64,000 nucleotides of DNA from assembly GCA_033961575.1 (NCBI GenBank), contig CM066732.1, forward strand, positions 108,936,687 to 109,000,686, given 5' to 3'. The position numbers and the translations under genes are program-made. This document shows, one piece after another, positions 11,726 through 23,600 of this stretch (the first letter of the stretch is position 1; each line of letters opens with the position of its first letter). The stretch is from Aselliscus stoliczkanus. Lineage: Eukaryota; Chordata; Mammalia; Chiroptera; Hipposideridae. Under the pieces are notes generated by a model that was not told where the DNA came from, made no database searches, and saw only the letters and a program-made list of their open reading frames with translations.

Positions 11726-12923
11726 GGTTATGATAGGGGAGCGGTGGGAGGGCAGATTGGGGTATTGAAGACCAACTCCCTGCCTCAGGGTTTGTGAGTG
11801 GGCCCTCTGACCTTATCACTTTATGTCTATTCATTTCCTGACATCCACCCACTGGAGAGCCCTCCCTAGAGGGCAGATGTGTCCGAGGCTTTTCTTCCCA
11901 CCAGGGAGGGCCTGGCCCAACACAGTTTGATGGCTCTGTGGAACGTTTTCCTCACAAGCACGCACCTTCCTGCCTCCTCAGCCGAGGACACAGATGTGTG
12001 ACTCAAACTCACATATAAGCACATCTCCCCAAATCTTAATGACCTTCAAAATAGGAAAGAATTTAATTAGAGGGTATGGGAACCTCTCTCCTAGAGCAGG
12101 GCTTTAAAGGTTACCAAAACATTTCTGAACAATGTGTTGAATAGACAAGACTAAAACTGTAGTTTAGTTTCCTGAAAAGAATTCCTGACAAGCTTATGTA
12201 TTACACAGCCCTTGATATCGCTGAGGGTTAGTGGAAAAAAAACAAGTGTTTCCAATATGTATGTGGCTTTGCGCCTTAATTTGTTATCTTTGAGAGGGAA
12301 ATTTTTTTTAAAAGCCAAATCAGAATGCTGAGTCATCATGACCCACGCTGAGCACTTGGAATTGAGTGAGTTTCCAGGGTGGTTTTATTTCTCCAGGTTT
12401 TGTAAGATTATTGATTCTTCTTGCGGGCAAGCCTCATAACTAGTTAGTAAGAATTAACAGTTTCTTCTGAGAATGAAACAGGACAAACTGGCAACAGGCA
12501 AATGTGTTCTGAGCATTTTTCAGCTTTGCTCTCTGTGGTTGCTCAGGCATAGCTGATTTTACAAGGCCCCTGCTTGGGAGAGTGTTCCTGTTTTCAAGTT
12601 CTGGGCCAGAGCAGCCCTACCCCTCTGAAAGAGCCAAAAGTTTGCAGATAGTGTCACTTTGTACCTTTGGGGAAAGGAGATGTCTTTTCCCAGTGTGACT
12701 CTTCCATAGACATTACCATCCCTTTCCTGAGAATCCCTGCTGGGAGTCAATTTTAATATTCAAATCAGACAAGTGATTTTCTCCCATACTGCAACCCCCT
12801 CCAGGCAAAAAGTCCTCCATGTTTCTTGAGCTAGATAATAACAATAACAACAATATGACAACAATAATAATAACCTCAACACAGCTAACATTCATTAAGC
12901 ACAAAGTGGCAAATCCCTCTTTT
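11726..12923. other. Intergenic, nothing recognised
   Basis: Apart from the start of a 35-bp motif repeated near 15.16 kb, I see no named element here. Confidence 0.5.
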
Positions 12924-12939
12924 AAGTTAGCATTTTCCT

Positions 12940-13394
12940 GGGCTGGCCCAGTGGCTCATTGGTTAAGAGTTAGCTTGGGAGTGCGAGCTCTGGGCAGCAG
13001 GGCCGCTGGTTCAGATCCCACATGGGCCAGTGATGCTGCGCCCTCTACAGCTAAGATGGTGAACAACAGCTCGACCTGGAGCTGGGCTGCTGTGAGTCGC
13101 TGGTGGCAGTGTAGGCTGCAGCCCCTGCTGCAGTGGGCTGCCCTAAGCTACCAAGAGTGGCCATAAGCAAGGTTGAGCAGCCATGAGTTGCCGTGAGCGG
13201 TGGTCCAATGGCCGGCAACCAATCTGCCTCAGCCGGGAATAGTGCAATGATCACAGTACCAACATGGGCCAGAGAAGAGACGTCCTCCACAACTAGACTG
13301 AAGAACAAAAAGGACAGCAACTTGTCTGTTCCCCTTCCCCGATTCCCCAGCGTTGTTCCCTCCCCCAGTTCCCTAATAAAATCTTCTTTAAAAA
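12940..13394 (+). mobile_element. tRNA-derived SINE, long subfamily
   Basis: A perfect 16-bp target duplication, AAGTTAGCATTTTCCT, at 12924-12939 and 13395-13410 bounds it. The head is GGCTGGCCCAGTGGCTC, the B-box GGTTCAGATCCC, and the 3' end CCCTAATAAAATCTTC plus A tail. The intact duplication suggests a fairly recent insertion. Confidence 0.93.
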
Positions 13395-13764
13395 AAGTTA
13401 GCATTTTCCTCTCTCTCACCATTTTGCCCCTTCTTGTTACCTGTTCTTGAAACAAATGGAAGCCAAGACATCTTTTGAGCTAAGAAAGCTCTAGAACTCA
13501 GTGACTCAGCAGAATCGACTGGGCACAGACATGTGATTTTAAATGGCCATTATCCTTCTGACCTCCCAGCATTCACCCGAGTTCCTGGTTCCAATCCCAC
13601 CATCTAAAGCCACCTTAATGCAGGTGTCCTCCTGCCTGGGTTCTGCATAGGGACCCAAAGCAATAGCTGTGCTACATCAACCCCAAGGGATGTGAAATTT
13701 ACAACCTCTTCAGGACTACAGCTCCAGTGAATATTGATTTATTTATTCACTTTTATTAATTGCT

Positions 13765-13925
13765 ACCATTTTATTGAGCTCCTACATTGGGAATGATTAA
13801 GCCCTTTATACGCATTTTCTTATGACAACTGTGTGAGGTAGATCATTTTATCTCCCCATTTTACAGGTGAGGAAACTGAGGGTGTGGAAAGCTAATTTTC
13901 CATGGACACACAACTAGTGAATAAA
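13765..13925 (-). mobile_element. MIR relic
   Basis: TTATTGAGCTCCTACATTGG, CTCCCCATTTTACAGGTGAG and ACACACAACTAGTGAATAAA. Confidence 0.75.
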
Positions 13926-16900
13926 TAGTGAAATACTTTAAACTTCTGCTCCTTTGTCCACTGAAGAAAGTCTTTCTGTTACTAACAGGCTTCCCTTTCT
14001 GGAATTAGCATGTGTCAGATCTGAACCTAAAAGGCTAGACATGTGTTGGGTGGACAACCCTACACACATGGTCCCCAGCTTTTACCTGACGAGCTGCTGT
14101 TCCCACCTCCCCTTGGCAGGGCACAGCATATTTTAGCACATGTAATTAGGGGCTGGGAGTGGACATAGCTGCAGGCTCTGAGAGTGTTTGTGGCCATTTC
14201 ACCTCCCTCAGGGCCATTAGGGAGCATGAGCTAATTGTATTAACAAGTGGCATCTGGAATTTATTCAATTTTACATGAATCCTGTGTTGTTTATGAACGA
14301 ACCTAACTTGGGAAATAGAGACTGGGATCTCAGCTGTTTAACAAACAGACACTTCCTGTGAGTTTGCCAAGCTCTGGCTAGAGCAGGACCATGGGTTCTT
14401 CCTAATGCGAGGCTTGAGGGTTCCTATTCTAGGTTACCAACCAAGAAGAACTGGTAAAGGTCCTACATTATCCATCCATAAATTGGACACACCTACCTGG
14501 AATTGGAAACAGAGGTCTTCCCTGGGTCCTAGAATCACCATGTTTGGCTTCAGATGGGATTGGGGTTGGAGGGGTCTCTTCTCTTTGCAGCTCAGGACTG
14601 CTTGGGCTGGTTCACTTTTTATCCTGCTCAGAATATAAAACATGAAAGCAGCTGCATGTCTCTGCAAACAGACTGTAGAAACCGTGTTGCAGAAGAAATT
14701 AGGCAACCCAAGCCCACTTGATAAATAACATCCACTTTGTGAGAAAGACAAGAAGGACAGGGACCTACTCTTGAGAAACAAATGACAAAAAAAATCAAGG
14801 CCCAAAGACCTTGAAACCATTAAGAGGCGCTCATGCTCCAGTAGGGATGGGGCCCAGGCCACACTGGTTTCAGGTTCCTCCTTGCTACATAGATAAATGG
14901 CCAATGGAAACATTATCCAAGCAGTTTCACATCAAAGGCTAAATGGCAAGCTGATCTTCCTTTTAATCTGGCCAATAACCAAGTGAGAATTAAAAATGTA
15001 CATGTTTAGGAGGAGGGCTTCACACCATTGCAGAGTGGACTTTCCCATGCTCTCATTCCCAGCCGGTCTCCACTGAGGAGCTGTTTTCTAAGCCATTCAG
15101 GGTGGCACGGACAGCCCAGCCAGGGCCTGCGGGTCTTGTCATCACCCTCCAGAGCGTCTGAACAATGTGTTGAATAAACAAGACCAAAACTTGGGGAAGA
15201 GTCGAAGCTGCATTCATCCTCCTTGCCTCTAGCTGGCTTGAGGCATTCCAATGAGGTCTGTCTCCCTGGAAGCCCACAGGAAGCCTATCCTGGAGTCAGG
15301 GTCTACATGATGGTCTCAAAGCTGGGGGAGAAATGATGAATTCTCATGTGCTATGGACTGATCAGCAAAGCAACAAAGAGCCATTTTGCTTTACGTTTTG
15401 TAGTTTCTTAGAGTGTGTGCCTCATGATGTCTTAGACCAACTAAAGAAATATGTCATCCATGATGTGGTTTAATCCTCACACAACTTTGTGAGTGAAGCA
15501 GGGCAGGAATGATCACCTTGATCCTCTAGAGGAAGTGGAGGCCTGTGGAAGTTAAGTGACACCCAAAGACACACAACTTGTAAATGGCGGATAGGGATGC
15601 CAAGCAAGGATACTCAATCACTTTTGTGACTCTTGTTGCAATGCACTTTTCAGTCTGCCACACTGCTATTCAGCTATTTCTGTGGACAAAGTTGTCACCC
15701 TGGATTACCACCCAAGAGGTTGTGGGAAAGGTTCTACATGATCTTTCCGTCAACTGGATGTCAGTGCCTGGCAAGGGGTGAGACAGCAAAGACTCGCAGT
15801 CACTCTTGGCTGCGAGCGACCCTATGAGACTCCAAGCTTCACAAAGGTGGGAGCTATGCCTGGCTCGGTATCCTAGCACCTGTACCAGAGCCTGGCAGAG
15901 TGAACATCTGTGGAGGGAGGGAAGGAGAGAGAAAGGCAGGGAAGAGAGAGGAATTTCTTACGATCACTGGTCTTCAGTGTCAGCTCTTCTCTCATCGATA
16001 ACAGGGACCCCTAAGAGTGACAGAATTTTGTGGAATGTTCTCAATTCCAGCCTCATTCTGGCTGCATTAGTTTTCTGCCTTGCTTTTCTTTTTTTTTTTA
16101 CTCCACTTTTAATTCATGTGATTTTGTTTTTAGTGTTTCTGTTAGATTTTCAGGATTCTTGTGACTGACTTTAAATATTTCTAGGATATTAATCAACCAA
16201 AAAAACCTAGCAAATTAATAAATGACTATATAAATACATATAACTGGCAATAAGCATTTCTGTTCTGGCTGCAGTTGCACCTCTCCCCCCGCCAAGAATG
16301 CAGCCAATATGGCAGGAACAAGTTCTGCATGGAGATTTTTTTCCCCAGCAGTCTTGCTTTCTCTCCTCTTTACACCTTTCCAAATTCTACTCTTTAACAC
16401 TTATTCGAAGGCTAGTGTCCTCCTCCCTGACCTCAGTGAGCTAATCCAGCTCTATTTTCTTCTAATTTAATGTGGCATGTATTAATTGTGGGCTCATGTC
16501 CTCTTTCCGTGGGGCTCTGAAGTGGGTACTGGCTGATTGATAATGAGTCTGCTCAACAGCTGAGAGGCCTGCTGACCGTATGGCTGTTGCTGAGCATGGG
16601 ATAGCTCTGTGAAAGGCCTCCTGGCTCCTAGCATAAAGCACATGTGAGGCAGTGGCTGTTTACACCTCCCTCAACTCACAGTCACCATGACTCTACTTTA
16701 TAGATGCAGAGAAAAAACAAAATCCCCCAGTGCAAGGGTTCCCCAAACCATCCTCATTCTCTCAGCCTCTTTGCTGCCTGCCCTCCTTGAGCTCTTCCCT
16801 GGGTTCTGAGGTATACACACCTGATGTGATTTCCTCCTGTTTCTCTGACTACAGCCTCCATTTCTTTTGCTCGGCTCCTTCTCCCTGGCTCTGGTTTTGT

Positions 16901-17279
16901 TTTTATTGCATTCTCTGTACATAAAGCCATCCCTCTTATGTTGATACCATAATCCAGTCACCTAAGCAGGGTTCTGATCCCCTATCTCCAAATGCCTGCT
17001 GGAGAGTCCTGTCTGGATATCACCTCATCACTCCAAAATTAACGTGCCCATAGCCAGAAGGCAAGATCTTTCCCCAAACCTTTGTTTCATGTTTCAACCT
17101 CTGTGGCAGTGACACTGACATCTCCTCACTCAGTTAGGCTTGAAAACTTACTGATTTACCTTTCCTCCTTTCATATTCATTCATCAAGATCTGGTGACTT
17201 TTTCACTGGTTTGTTTCCCTCCTCTCCACCCCCATGACGCAAGCCAGTATCTCACCACTCATCTCATAATCTGTCTGTT
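13926..17279. other. Intergenic, one MIR only
   Basis: Except for the MIR at 15455-15600 no element or gene is recognised. The 159-codon minus frame at 14434-14913 shows no family features. Confidence 0.5.
15455..15600 (-). mobile_element. MIR relic
   Basis: GTTTAATCCTCACACAACTTTG, GAAGTTAAGTGACACCC and CACACAACTTGTAAATGGCG. Confidence 0.65.
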
Positions 17280-17545
17280 TATCCTCCCTTCCACTCTGCT
17301 CCACACCAGTAGGCTCTAACCACTGCTTCATCACTCTCCAGCTCAACAGCCACTGGAGACACCCCATTTTCTATTACATGACCATGGAACAGTGGCTAAC
17401 CTGCAAGGCTCTCTGCAACCCGGCCAACTGCCAGCACGTGATGCCTGCTCTGGTCCATGCATCTCCTTACGATCACCTAGAATGAATGCCTTGGCCTCAC
17501 TGTGTGCCTTTGCAGGTTACTCCTTTTTACCAGACATGCCTTCTT
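17280..17545 (+). mobile_element. L2-like relic
   Basis: CTGCAAGGCTCTCTGC, GCCTTTGCAGGTTACTCC and CCAGACATGCCTTCTTCC resemble L2. It borders the unidentified open frame. Confidence 0.55.
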
Positions 17546-17558
17546 CCTGCTCCCTTGT

Positions 17559-17987
17559 CTATTGAAATAACATTCCTTCCAGTGGAAAACTCACCTGTTC
17601 TACTAGTTTCTCTTTGATTGTCCTCTTTTCTTGGGTGCCTTCCTGTTTTACTACACAGTCTAGTAGCTTCACTCTTTCTTTCTGTTCTTTAGTCCCTACA
17701 TTATAATATTCTTGTTCTTTATTATCTAAAATGTCATGAAAAAGAGCGAGATCATCAATATGAATGCATTGGGGGTGTTTCCGAGGAAAAGGCACAATGG
17801 GCCATAACACAGAGACACTCATCGGTCGCTTGTCATCGCTACATATTTTGGAGGAAAACAGACCATAAATATGTAGTGATGACAAATGACCGATGAGTGT
17901 CTCTCTGTTGGTTTCATTAATGACATCTGTAATGCCGTCTTCACTTGCCTCTACGTCAGGATCATAAAGGGATGAAGTTTGAGGAGC
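17559..17987 (-). other. Unidentified 142-codon open frame with an internal inverted repeat
   Basis: An uninterrupted minus-strand frame runs from just after a TAA (17988-17990) to a TAG (17559-17561). It has no ATG start; the first possible initiators are non-ATG. The composition looks protein-like in its second half: acidic/basic and amphipathic, with HIDDLALFHDILDNKEQ and KEQKERVKLLDCVVKQEG. A good splice-donor match (ACAG before GTGAGT) lies at 17593-17594, and a plausible acceptor (CCTGACGTAG) at 17951-17952. These would bound a 356-nt exon. It lies about 0.9 kb downstream of the ALDH1A2 poly(A) signal on the same strand. I do not recognise the protein. It could be a pseudogene fragment, an exon of an unannotated transcript, or chance. 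Confidence 0.35.
17811..17904. repeat. Near-perfect inverted repeat / long hairpin
   Basis: Arms 17811-17848 and 17867-17904 are 38 bp each with 35 identities, around an 18-bp spacer. All three differences are transitions. As plus-strand RNA two of them would be G-U pairs and one an A-C mismatch. After one mismatched pair (17810/17905), four more pairs (17806-17809 with 17906-17909) extend the stem. The size and loop resemble a primary microRNA hairpin. No TA, 4-bp or 8-bp target duplication is obvious at the ends, so it is not clearly a transposon. Confidence 0.85.
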
Positions 17988-18534
17988 TTAATGCTTTGAA
18001 GAACCATCAAATTATGTTTTATTTGGATTCCCGCTATCTAGAATCTCTACAAAGGCACCTTCCCAGAAGACTTTTAAATTATTACTCTATGCTTATCTTC
18101 TTCTCATTTTCTTCCCGAGCATGAGTGTGAGTTGCAGGGAGCCCACCTCTTATGTTCCAGATTTCAGCCCAGCACCCAGGGACTGCACTCTCCCACGCTC
18201 CATTTGTTGCTCTGAGGGGCCAGGTACTGCAGTCGGAGCGCTGACTTTCGGTCCACAGCAACACGTCTCTCCAAGTCTGATTTCCTCTCTGGCTAAGTCA
18301 CCAGTTTGTGTGTTTGTCTCACTGGACCAAAACTTGGGTGGAGATTCCAAGGGTTGGAAGGAGGGGATGTGCAGGTCTAAAAGGCGGACACCACTCCTCG
18401 AAAGCTCAATTCTGAGAACACAGGATTGGTTGGACAACCACCACTTACAGCTTCCTTTTTACAGCTGCAAAAATACTGCATCGGGTTGTCACTTTGACAT
18501 CCTTTCACCTTCCTAAATAAAAATGAAGCTACAG

Positions 18535-18605
18535 GGGGCGGCCGAGTGGCACAGTTGGTTAAGAGAGTGAGTGAGCTCTGAGCAACAGGTTTGATTCCCA
18601 CATGG
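18535..18605 (+). mobile_element. SINE head fragment
   Basis: Only the tRNA-like first 70 bp is present: GGCGGCCGAGTGGCACAG, then AGTTGGTTAAGAG and TTTGATTCCCACATGG. There is no body or A tail. 3' loss is unusual for L1-mobilised SINEs, so a later deletion is likely. It lies about 260 bp beyond the ALDH1A2 poly(A) site. Confidence 0.75.
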
Positions 18606-18885
18606 AGGTTCTTTTGAATGAAAATTGTCATTTCATATATGGTTATACTTGTTTGCCACATAAAATTGTATGCATACACAGATTTCAAATGGTGTCAGAA
18701 AATAAGGGCCTTGTCTGCCTTATGGCATTCTGTACGAATACCCTCCCAGACTGCTGCTGGATAACAAGAGAGAGCAATGAGGCTGAAAGAAACAGCAGCT
18801 GAGAGAAGGCCTCAAATGTACTTAGCATGACATACAGACTTATAAACACAGCCAAATAATCCCAAGGAGTACACAATATAAATGC

Positions 18886-18891
18886 TTTATT
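18886..18891 (-). terminator. ALDH1A2: Likely ALDH1A2 poly(A) signal (AATAAA)
   Basis: On the minus strand the context reads GCAATAAAGCATTTATA, with a GU-rich segment (GGCTGTGTTTATAAG) about 30-45 nt further on. This is the arrangement expected of a cleavage and polyadenylation site, and I found no canonical AATAAA nearer the stop codon. Confidence 0.65.
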
Positions 18892-19370
18892 GCTAGCACA
18901 GAGGTTTCTTTTTAAGTAAATTAAAAGAAATAAATCTTCATTTTCACATTCTATATTGCAGTTCAAAGGTAACTAGCTGGTTAATGGATACATTCACTTG
19001 GACACACACTATAAGGGGAGAGCAGGACATTCACATGGAAACTCCGAAATGTGGCATCTCTCAAGGCATCGGGCCACTGAATGCACTGTCGTTTGCAAGT
19101 AACAGCAAGGAGAGACTTCTTTAAAACATCATGAATACACAAGGGTTAGAAACAGAAAACTGGTATGGTTAGAAAGCGGAGAACAGTTAAATACAGGAGG
19201 CTATATATGTGTTGCCCGTATTCCATATACTCTAGATTATGTTTGGTACTTTTAAATAAATGATCTTCATCTAGGTGAGAGGCTGGATTCAACAGCTGGA
19301 AAGAGAGAAGGAAACAAGGCTGACATCACACTGGTGGGTTCGCTGGATAGCGGAAGAGGAGTGCCTGGCC

Positions 19371-19389
19371 GGGGGTGGGGGTGCGGGGG
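19371..19389 (-). promoter_or_regulatory. C-rich tract in the ALDH1A2 3' UTR
   Basis: On the transcript strand three runs of five C are separated by one and three bases. C-runs of this kind are typical sites for poly(C)-binding proteins; that role is inferred here. The complementary strand is G-rich. Confidence 0.4.
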
Positions 19390-20608
19390 TAGCCAGCCTG
19401 CTTCTCGCCTCCCCTGTGGGAGGCCAAGAGGCAAGGATGGTATATAGACGAGCCACTGGGCATAATGGGAGCTCTACTGGGGCATGGCATTCATGGCACA
19501 CTGAGCTGTGCAAATGGAAAAGAAAACCTCCAGGCATGGCCAAGTTTTCCAAGGTTCCTGCCAGTGGATTTAGGGCATTTTAAGGCACGATAGGCCAAAG
19601 TAATACCCTTATCACTGGGAATAGCAGGTGTGGTGCAGTGTGGGCTGAACGGCAGAAGTGAGAGATCCAACTGCAGAAAATTCCCTTAGTAAGAATTGGA
19701 AACAAAATTATTTCTGGAAGGCACTCAGCATTACCTCTTTCCAAACTCTTGAGCCTACTCAGATTGGGGTTTTTTTGGTTGATTTAAAAAATAAGCTTTG
19801 GAAAAGATCAATCTATGAAAAACAACCTTATCCTGGAATAACCAAGGAATTAAATACATGCACGCACACGCACACCCCAAAACCATGCAGCAAGCTCAGG
19901 AGCTGTGAACTCTGCATCTCTCTATCTTCCTGATCTTTCGCTTGTGAACTTATGGGTGTAAGGAAACCAGACTGGGCCAGGAATATTCCGTTCTTACTTC
20001 CTAATATATCTGCAGTGTACGTACCAGCTCCTAGCATTTTCAGTCTGGTCTGGCTCTAACTAAAACCATTTCATGTTTTGCTTTGAAGAAATGGATAACA
20101 TGAAACGGTAATTTGGCTGCAAAACCTTGGGAAATTGTTCCCGGCCCAAACATCTGCCCTAAATGAGCTCAGCTGAGATCTCCTTGGAGAAGCAGGAAGA
20201 GTGGGTGAGCAGGAGCGTCTGGAAGAGGGGAAATGAAGACAATGGAAAGGCTACCTTTCCTTTCGAGGAAAGTTCTCTGTGACAAAAGGCATCAAATAAT
20301 ACAGCTCCCTTATTCAGCCCCTCACTTCAGAAAGAGACACCTGATGTGCCAATAGCTCTTCCTGTTACCTTCATCCCACCTTCCCCAATATTTGGTATCA
20401 TTAAGGTGATCCCTTACAGAATGCCAAGAAACTGTGCCCAGCTGGTTTGTTCTAGTCGTTATGCAGTGACCGGCCTGGCCTACATGTTATCATCTAAATC
20501 TTTAAATAAGGACCGAGCATCAGCTTTGGGTTCCTGAGAGCTGGGCCCCACAGGGAGAGCGGAGACGGGGGTCGTGCAGGCAGGCCTTCACCTTCCTTCT
20601 TGGCCTTC

Positions 20609-20681
20609 TTAGGAATTCTTCTGGGGGATCTTTACTGTCACAGTCTTAACTTCGGAGTACTCTCGCAAACCGAATTCTCCC
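20609..20681 (-). CDS. ALDH1A2: ALDH1A2 exon 13 coding part, with stop codon
   Basis: 73 nt: the last base of Met495, residues 496-518 (ending [13 protein letters not shown]) and the TAA stop at 20609-20611. The acceptor is CTTTGCAG at 20682-20689. The C-terminal strand takes part in oligomerisation in this family. The exon continues downstream as the 3' UTR. Confidence 0.98.
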
Positions 20682-23600
20682 CTGCAAAGCAGAAATGGGC
20701 AGTGTCAGACACCAGAGGCCCGGGCAGCCCGACCTGAGCCATGGCTAAGAGTCCCGGGGAGGTGCAGTTCATCACCCGCTAACAGCAGGGCCCGGGCTTT
20801 CATGAAACAATCCCTAATGGAAGCCCAGCTTTCCTCTAAGGGGCTGGGAAAGCCGTCATCCTAGGAGCAGTCACTGTTTCTATAGGTAAAGGATCATTTG
20901 CCTTCTCAATGGTTCCCAGCTACTCAGAGAAACAGGCCTGGGGGTTTGCCTTGGCCAGCTGGCACCCAGAGACCCCGGGTGGGAACCATGGTCAGTGGCA
21001 GAATGAGGTCCCTAACGCCTGGGCGTTCTACCACAGGCGCGTGGCTCTTCAGGATCATGGGTGCTTTCCTCTTTGTAAATCCTGTTCCTGCTATTGGACC
21101 AGGACGCGTCTGTGCTCTGATCACTCTCCTAGACAGCTAGTCCACTCTAATGGAGATTCCCAGGCTAGGGGCCTCTCGGTCTGGTAATATAAATTCCTTC
21201 TTATTGGTCCTTAGACTTAATGGAAATGAACCCCCAAAGGCCTATTGTGGAAGAGCACACATCACCTGCAAAGCCTTAAAGACATAATCCTGAATAAACA
21301 CTGTCCACAGCCCTCACCGTAATCAAAATAACTGACTAAATAAGAATTGGGAAGTGGTAGTAAGTTGTTCCCCGAAGACTCCTTAGGCCACTTCCGCTTC
21401 TGGCTCTCGTAGCCCTCTGGGATGTGGTCATAGATCAAGGATTGTCGTTCATTTAGTAAACAAACTTTACTGAATTATTAGTATGGGGCAGCACTATGTT
21501 GGATTGGGCGAAGGAAAAATGAAATAATTGGTCCCAGCCTCTGAGGAGTTTGCAGGTGGCTGGGCTAACAGGGAGGGGGTGGGAGCTGGCTCACTTGTTT
21601 AAGAGGCGGCAGGAGACTGAGGCAGCCCTTCCCAGCTCTCTGGACACTCTCAGAGGTGTTTTCAAACCACTGCTTTAAGGATGCTGGTGTGTAGTAAAGC
21701 TTTGTTGCTACAGTGCTCCTTTTCTTCACTTTTCTTCTCTAGACCCTTCTCATTTTTACCTCTTTTTAATTGCCTTTTTTCTTTTCTCTATTTCATTCTA
21801 AAATCAAGCATGTTCTATTTTTTTTTCTTTAAAATACTTGAATTTTTCCTTTCCATTTTTTTAAAGTCAGTCCTCTGTGAAGCTTTTCCTGACATTCTCA
21901 GCAGAAGCAGCCCCCCACCCCCCCGTGTTCACAGAGCACTCATCTTTTCCACAGCACTGTCACACCAGGACAGCTGCTTCAGCATATGTCTCCCCCATGG
22001 ACTTGTATCTGACTGATCTCGCTTTCTGCCCTCCACCAAACCTGGTGTTTAGCCTGTAGCATCAGGCTCAGAGAAGGCACCTGATAACGGCAGAAGGAAG
22101 GGAGGGAGGCTTCTTCCCATCCCCCCTTTTCTAGTGCTACCTTGTTTGACACACCATTTCTGATGATAGAAATTAAAAGAACACTTAGAGATATATTTCA
22201 AGAAAGGATTAAAAAAGCCTGTCTTGGCCGACCAACTGGCTCAGTTGGTTAAGAGCGTGAACTCTGAGCAACAGGGTCACCAGTTCAATTCCCACATGGT
22301 CCAGTGAACTGCAGCCAAGCTGAGCTGCAGCTGAGCTGCCAATAGGCAGCAGGATAGCTCAGCTAGTGAGAGCATGTGCTGCTACCAACAAGTTTGCCGG
22401 TTCGACTCCTGCACGGGAACACGGCACCTTGAGCTGAGCAGCTGTGAGCTTCTGATAGGTGGCCAGATGGCGACTGGACTTGGAGCTGAGCTAGCTGCAC
22501 CCTCCACAGCTAAGATTGAAGGACAACAACTTGGCTGTTCTCCTTCCCAATTCCCCAATAAAATCTTTAAAAAAAAAAAAAAAAGGCTGTTTTTCAAAAC
22601 AGTCCTATATAAAAGGTACCAAGTTATTGTAATGGGGCTTTCCAGTGGAGACCTGCTGTAAATGATTCATTCTGTCTCCTTCCCAGAATCCCCACAAGGC
22701 TCCAATCCCTGGCCAGCAAGTCCTCTGAGTACCAAGGCACCAGAGTTGACGTGCCCGCTGCCCCCAAGGAGAGACTGGAACAAGCATGTTACTCTCTTCT
22801 CTGCATTGGCCACTTTGTTTATAGGAATGAGAAGAGTAAACTTGGGGCTGCCCCATTCAGTATATGGTTTCCTCATTAGCTCCATCCAGGCGCTGAGTCT
22901 CTTTATTACCAGCTCTGCTCTGGCTCTCTCTGGAATTTCTCCTGCCTTTGGGCAATTCTGAATGTCTCTTCATCATGGACATCATCTGCCACCTGTTTGA
23001 AACAAGGTTACTCTCTTCTCTTTTCCTGGCTTGTGCACACACTTAGGGCAGACCCTGAACCACTTTCCTCCTGCTCAGATCTCTGACGAGGTTGTGAGAA
23101 ATGTAAGTTTGTCTACAGGGTCAGAAGTTTACAGAAAGTAGACTACAGGAAGTCTAAGAGAGCGATATGGTTGCTTCCAAGGGTGATGGTTGGATCCTAT
23201 AATCTGGGTGCACTGAGCAATGGAAAATCCTGCTGGACTGGTGGTGTTTCCCATCTAGGTCTCAGATAGCCATCTGCTGCCATGGTGCACACACACCCTA
23301 GCTCCAAGACAGAGGAGTGAACTCGAATCTGCCATTTTAAAAAGAAGTACTGCCCATGGGCCCAGGGCATCAAAGAAAGCCAGTGAGAGGTCCTAGAGCA
23401 ATGCACAGAGCACAGAAAAAAACACTGGAACTGAGGGTTAGCCGACAGGAGTGCCAACTCAGCTCTGCCTTCATTTGGTTGTATGACTTCAGCACAGTCA
23501 CCCCCATCCTCTTGATACCCAGTCGTCTCTCAGGCAGTAATTCCTGAACCTCAGCATACGTAAGTGTCACCCATGAAGCTTGCGTAAATTGTAGATTACT

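Larger units (their letters stand above)
18866..20608 (-). other. ALDH1A2: ALDH1A2 3' UTR
   Basis: Sequence following the stop codon down to just past the AATAAA at 18886-18891, about 1.74 kb. I see no recognisable young SINE or L1 in it, which sets it apart from both flanks. The end is inferred from the poly(A) signal and a GU-rich stretch after it. An upstream cleavage site cannot be excluded. Confidence 0.7.

Noticed and set aside
14434..14913. 159-codon minus-strand open frame
   Set aside because: No recognisable motif or coding-like composition; treated as chance.
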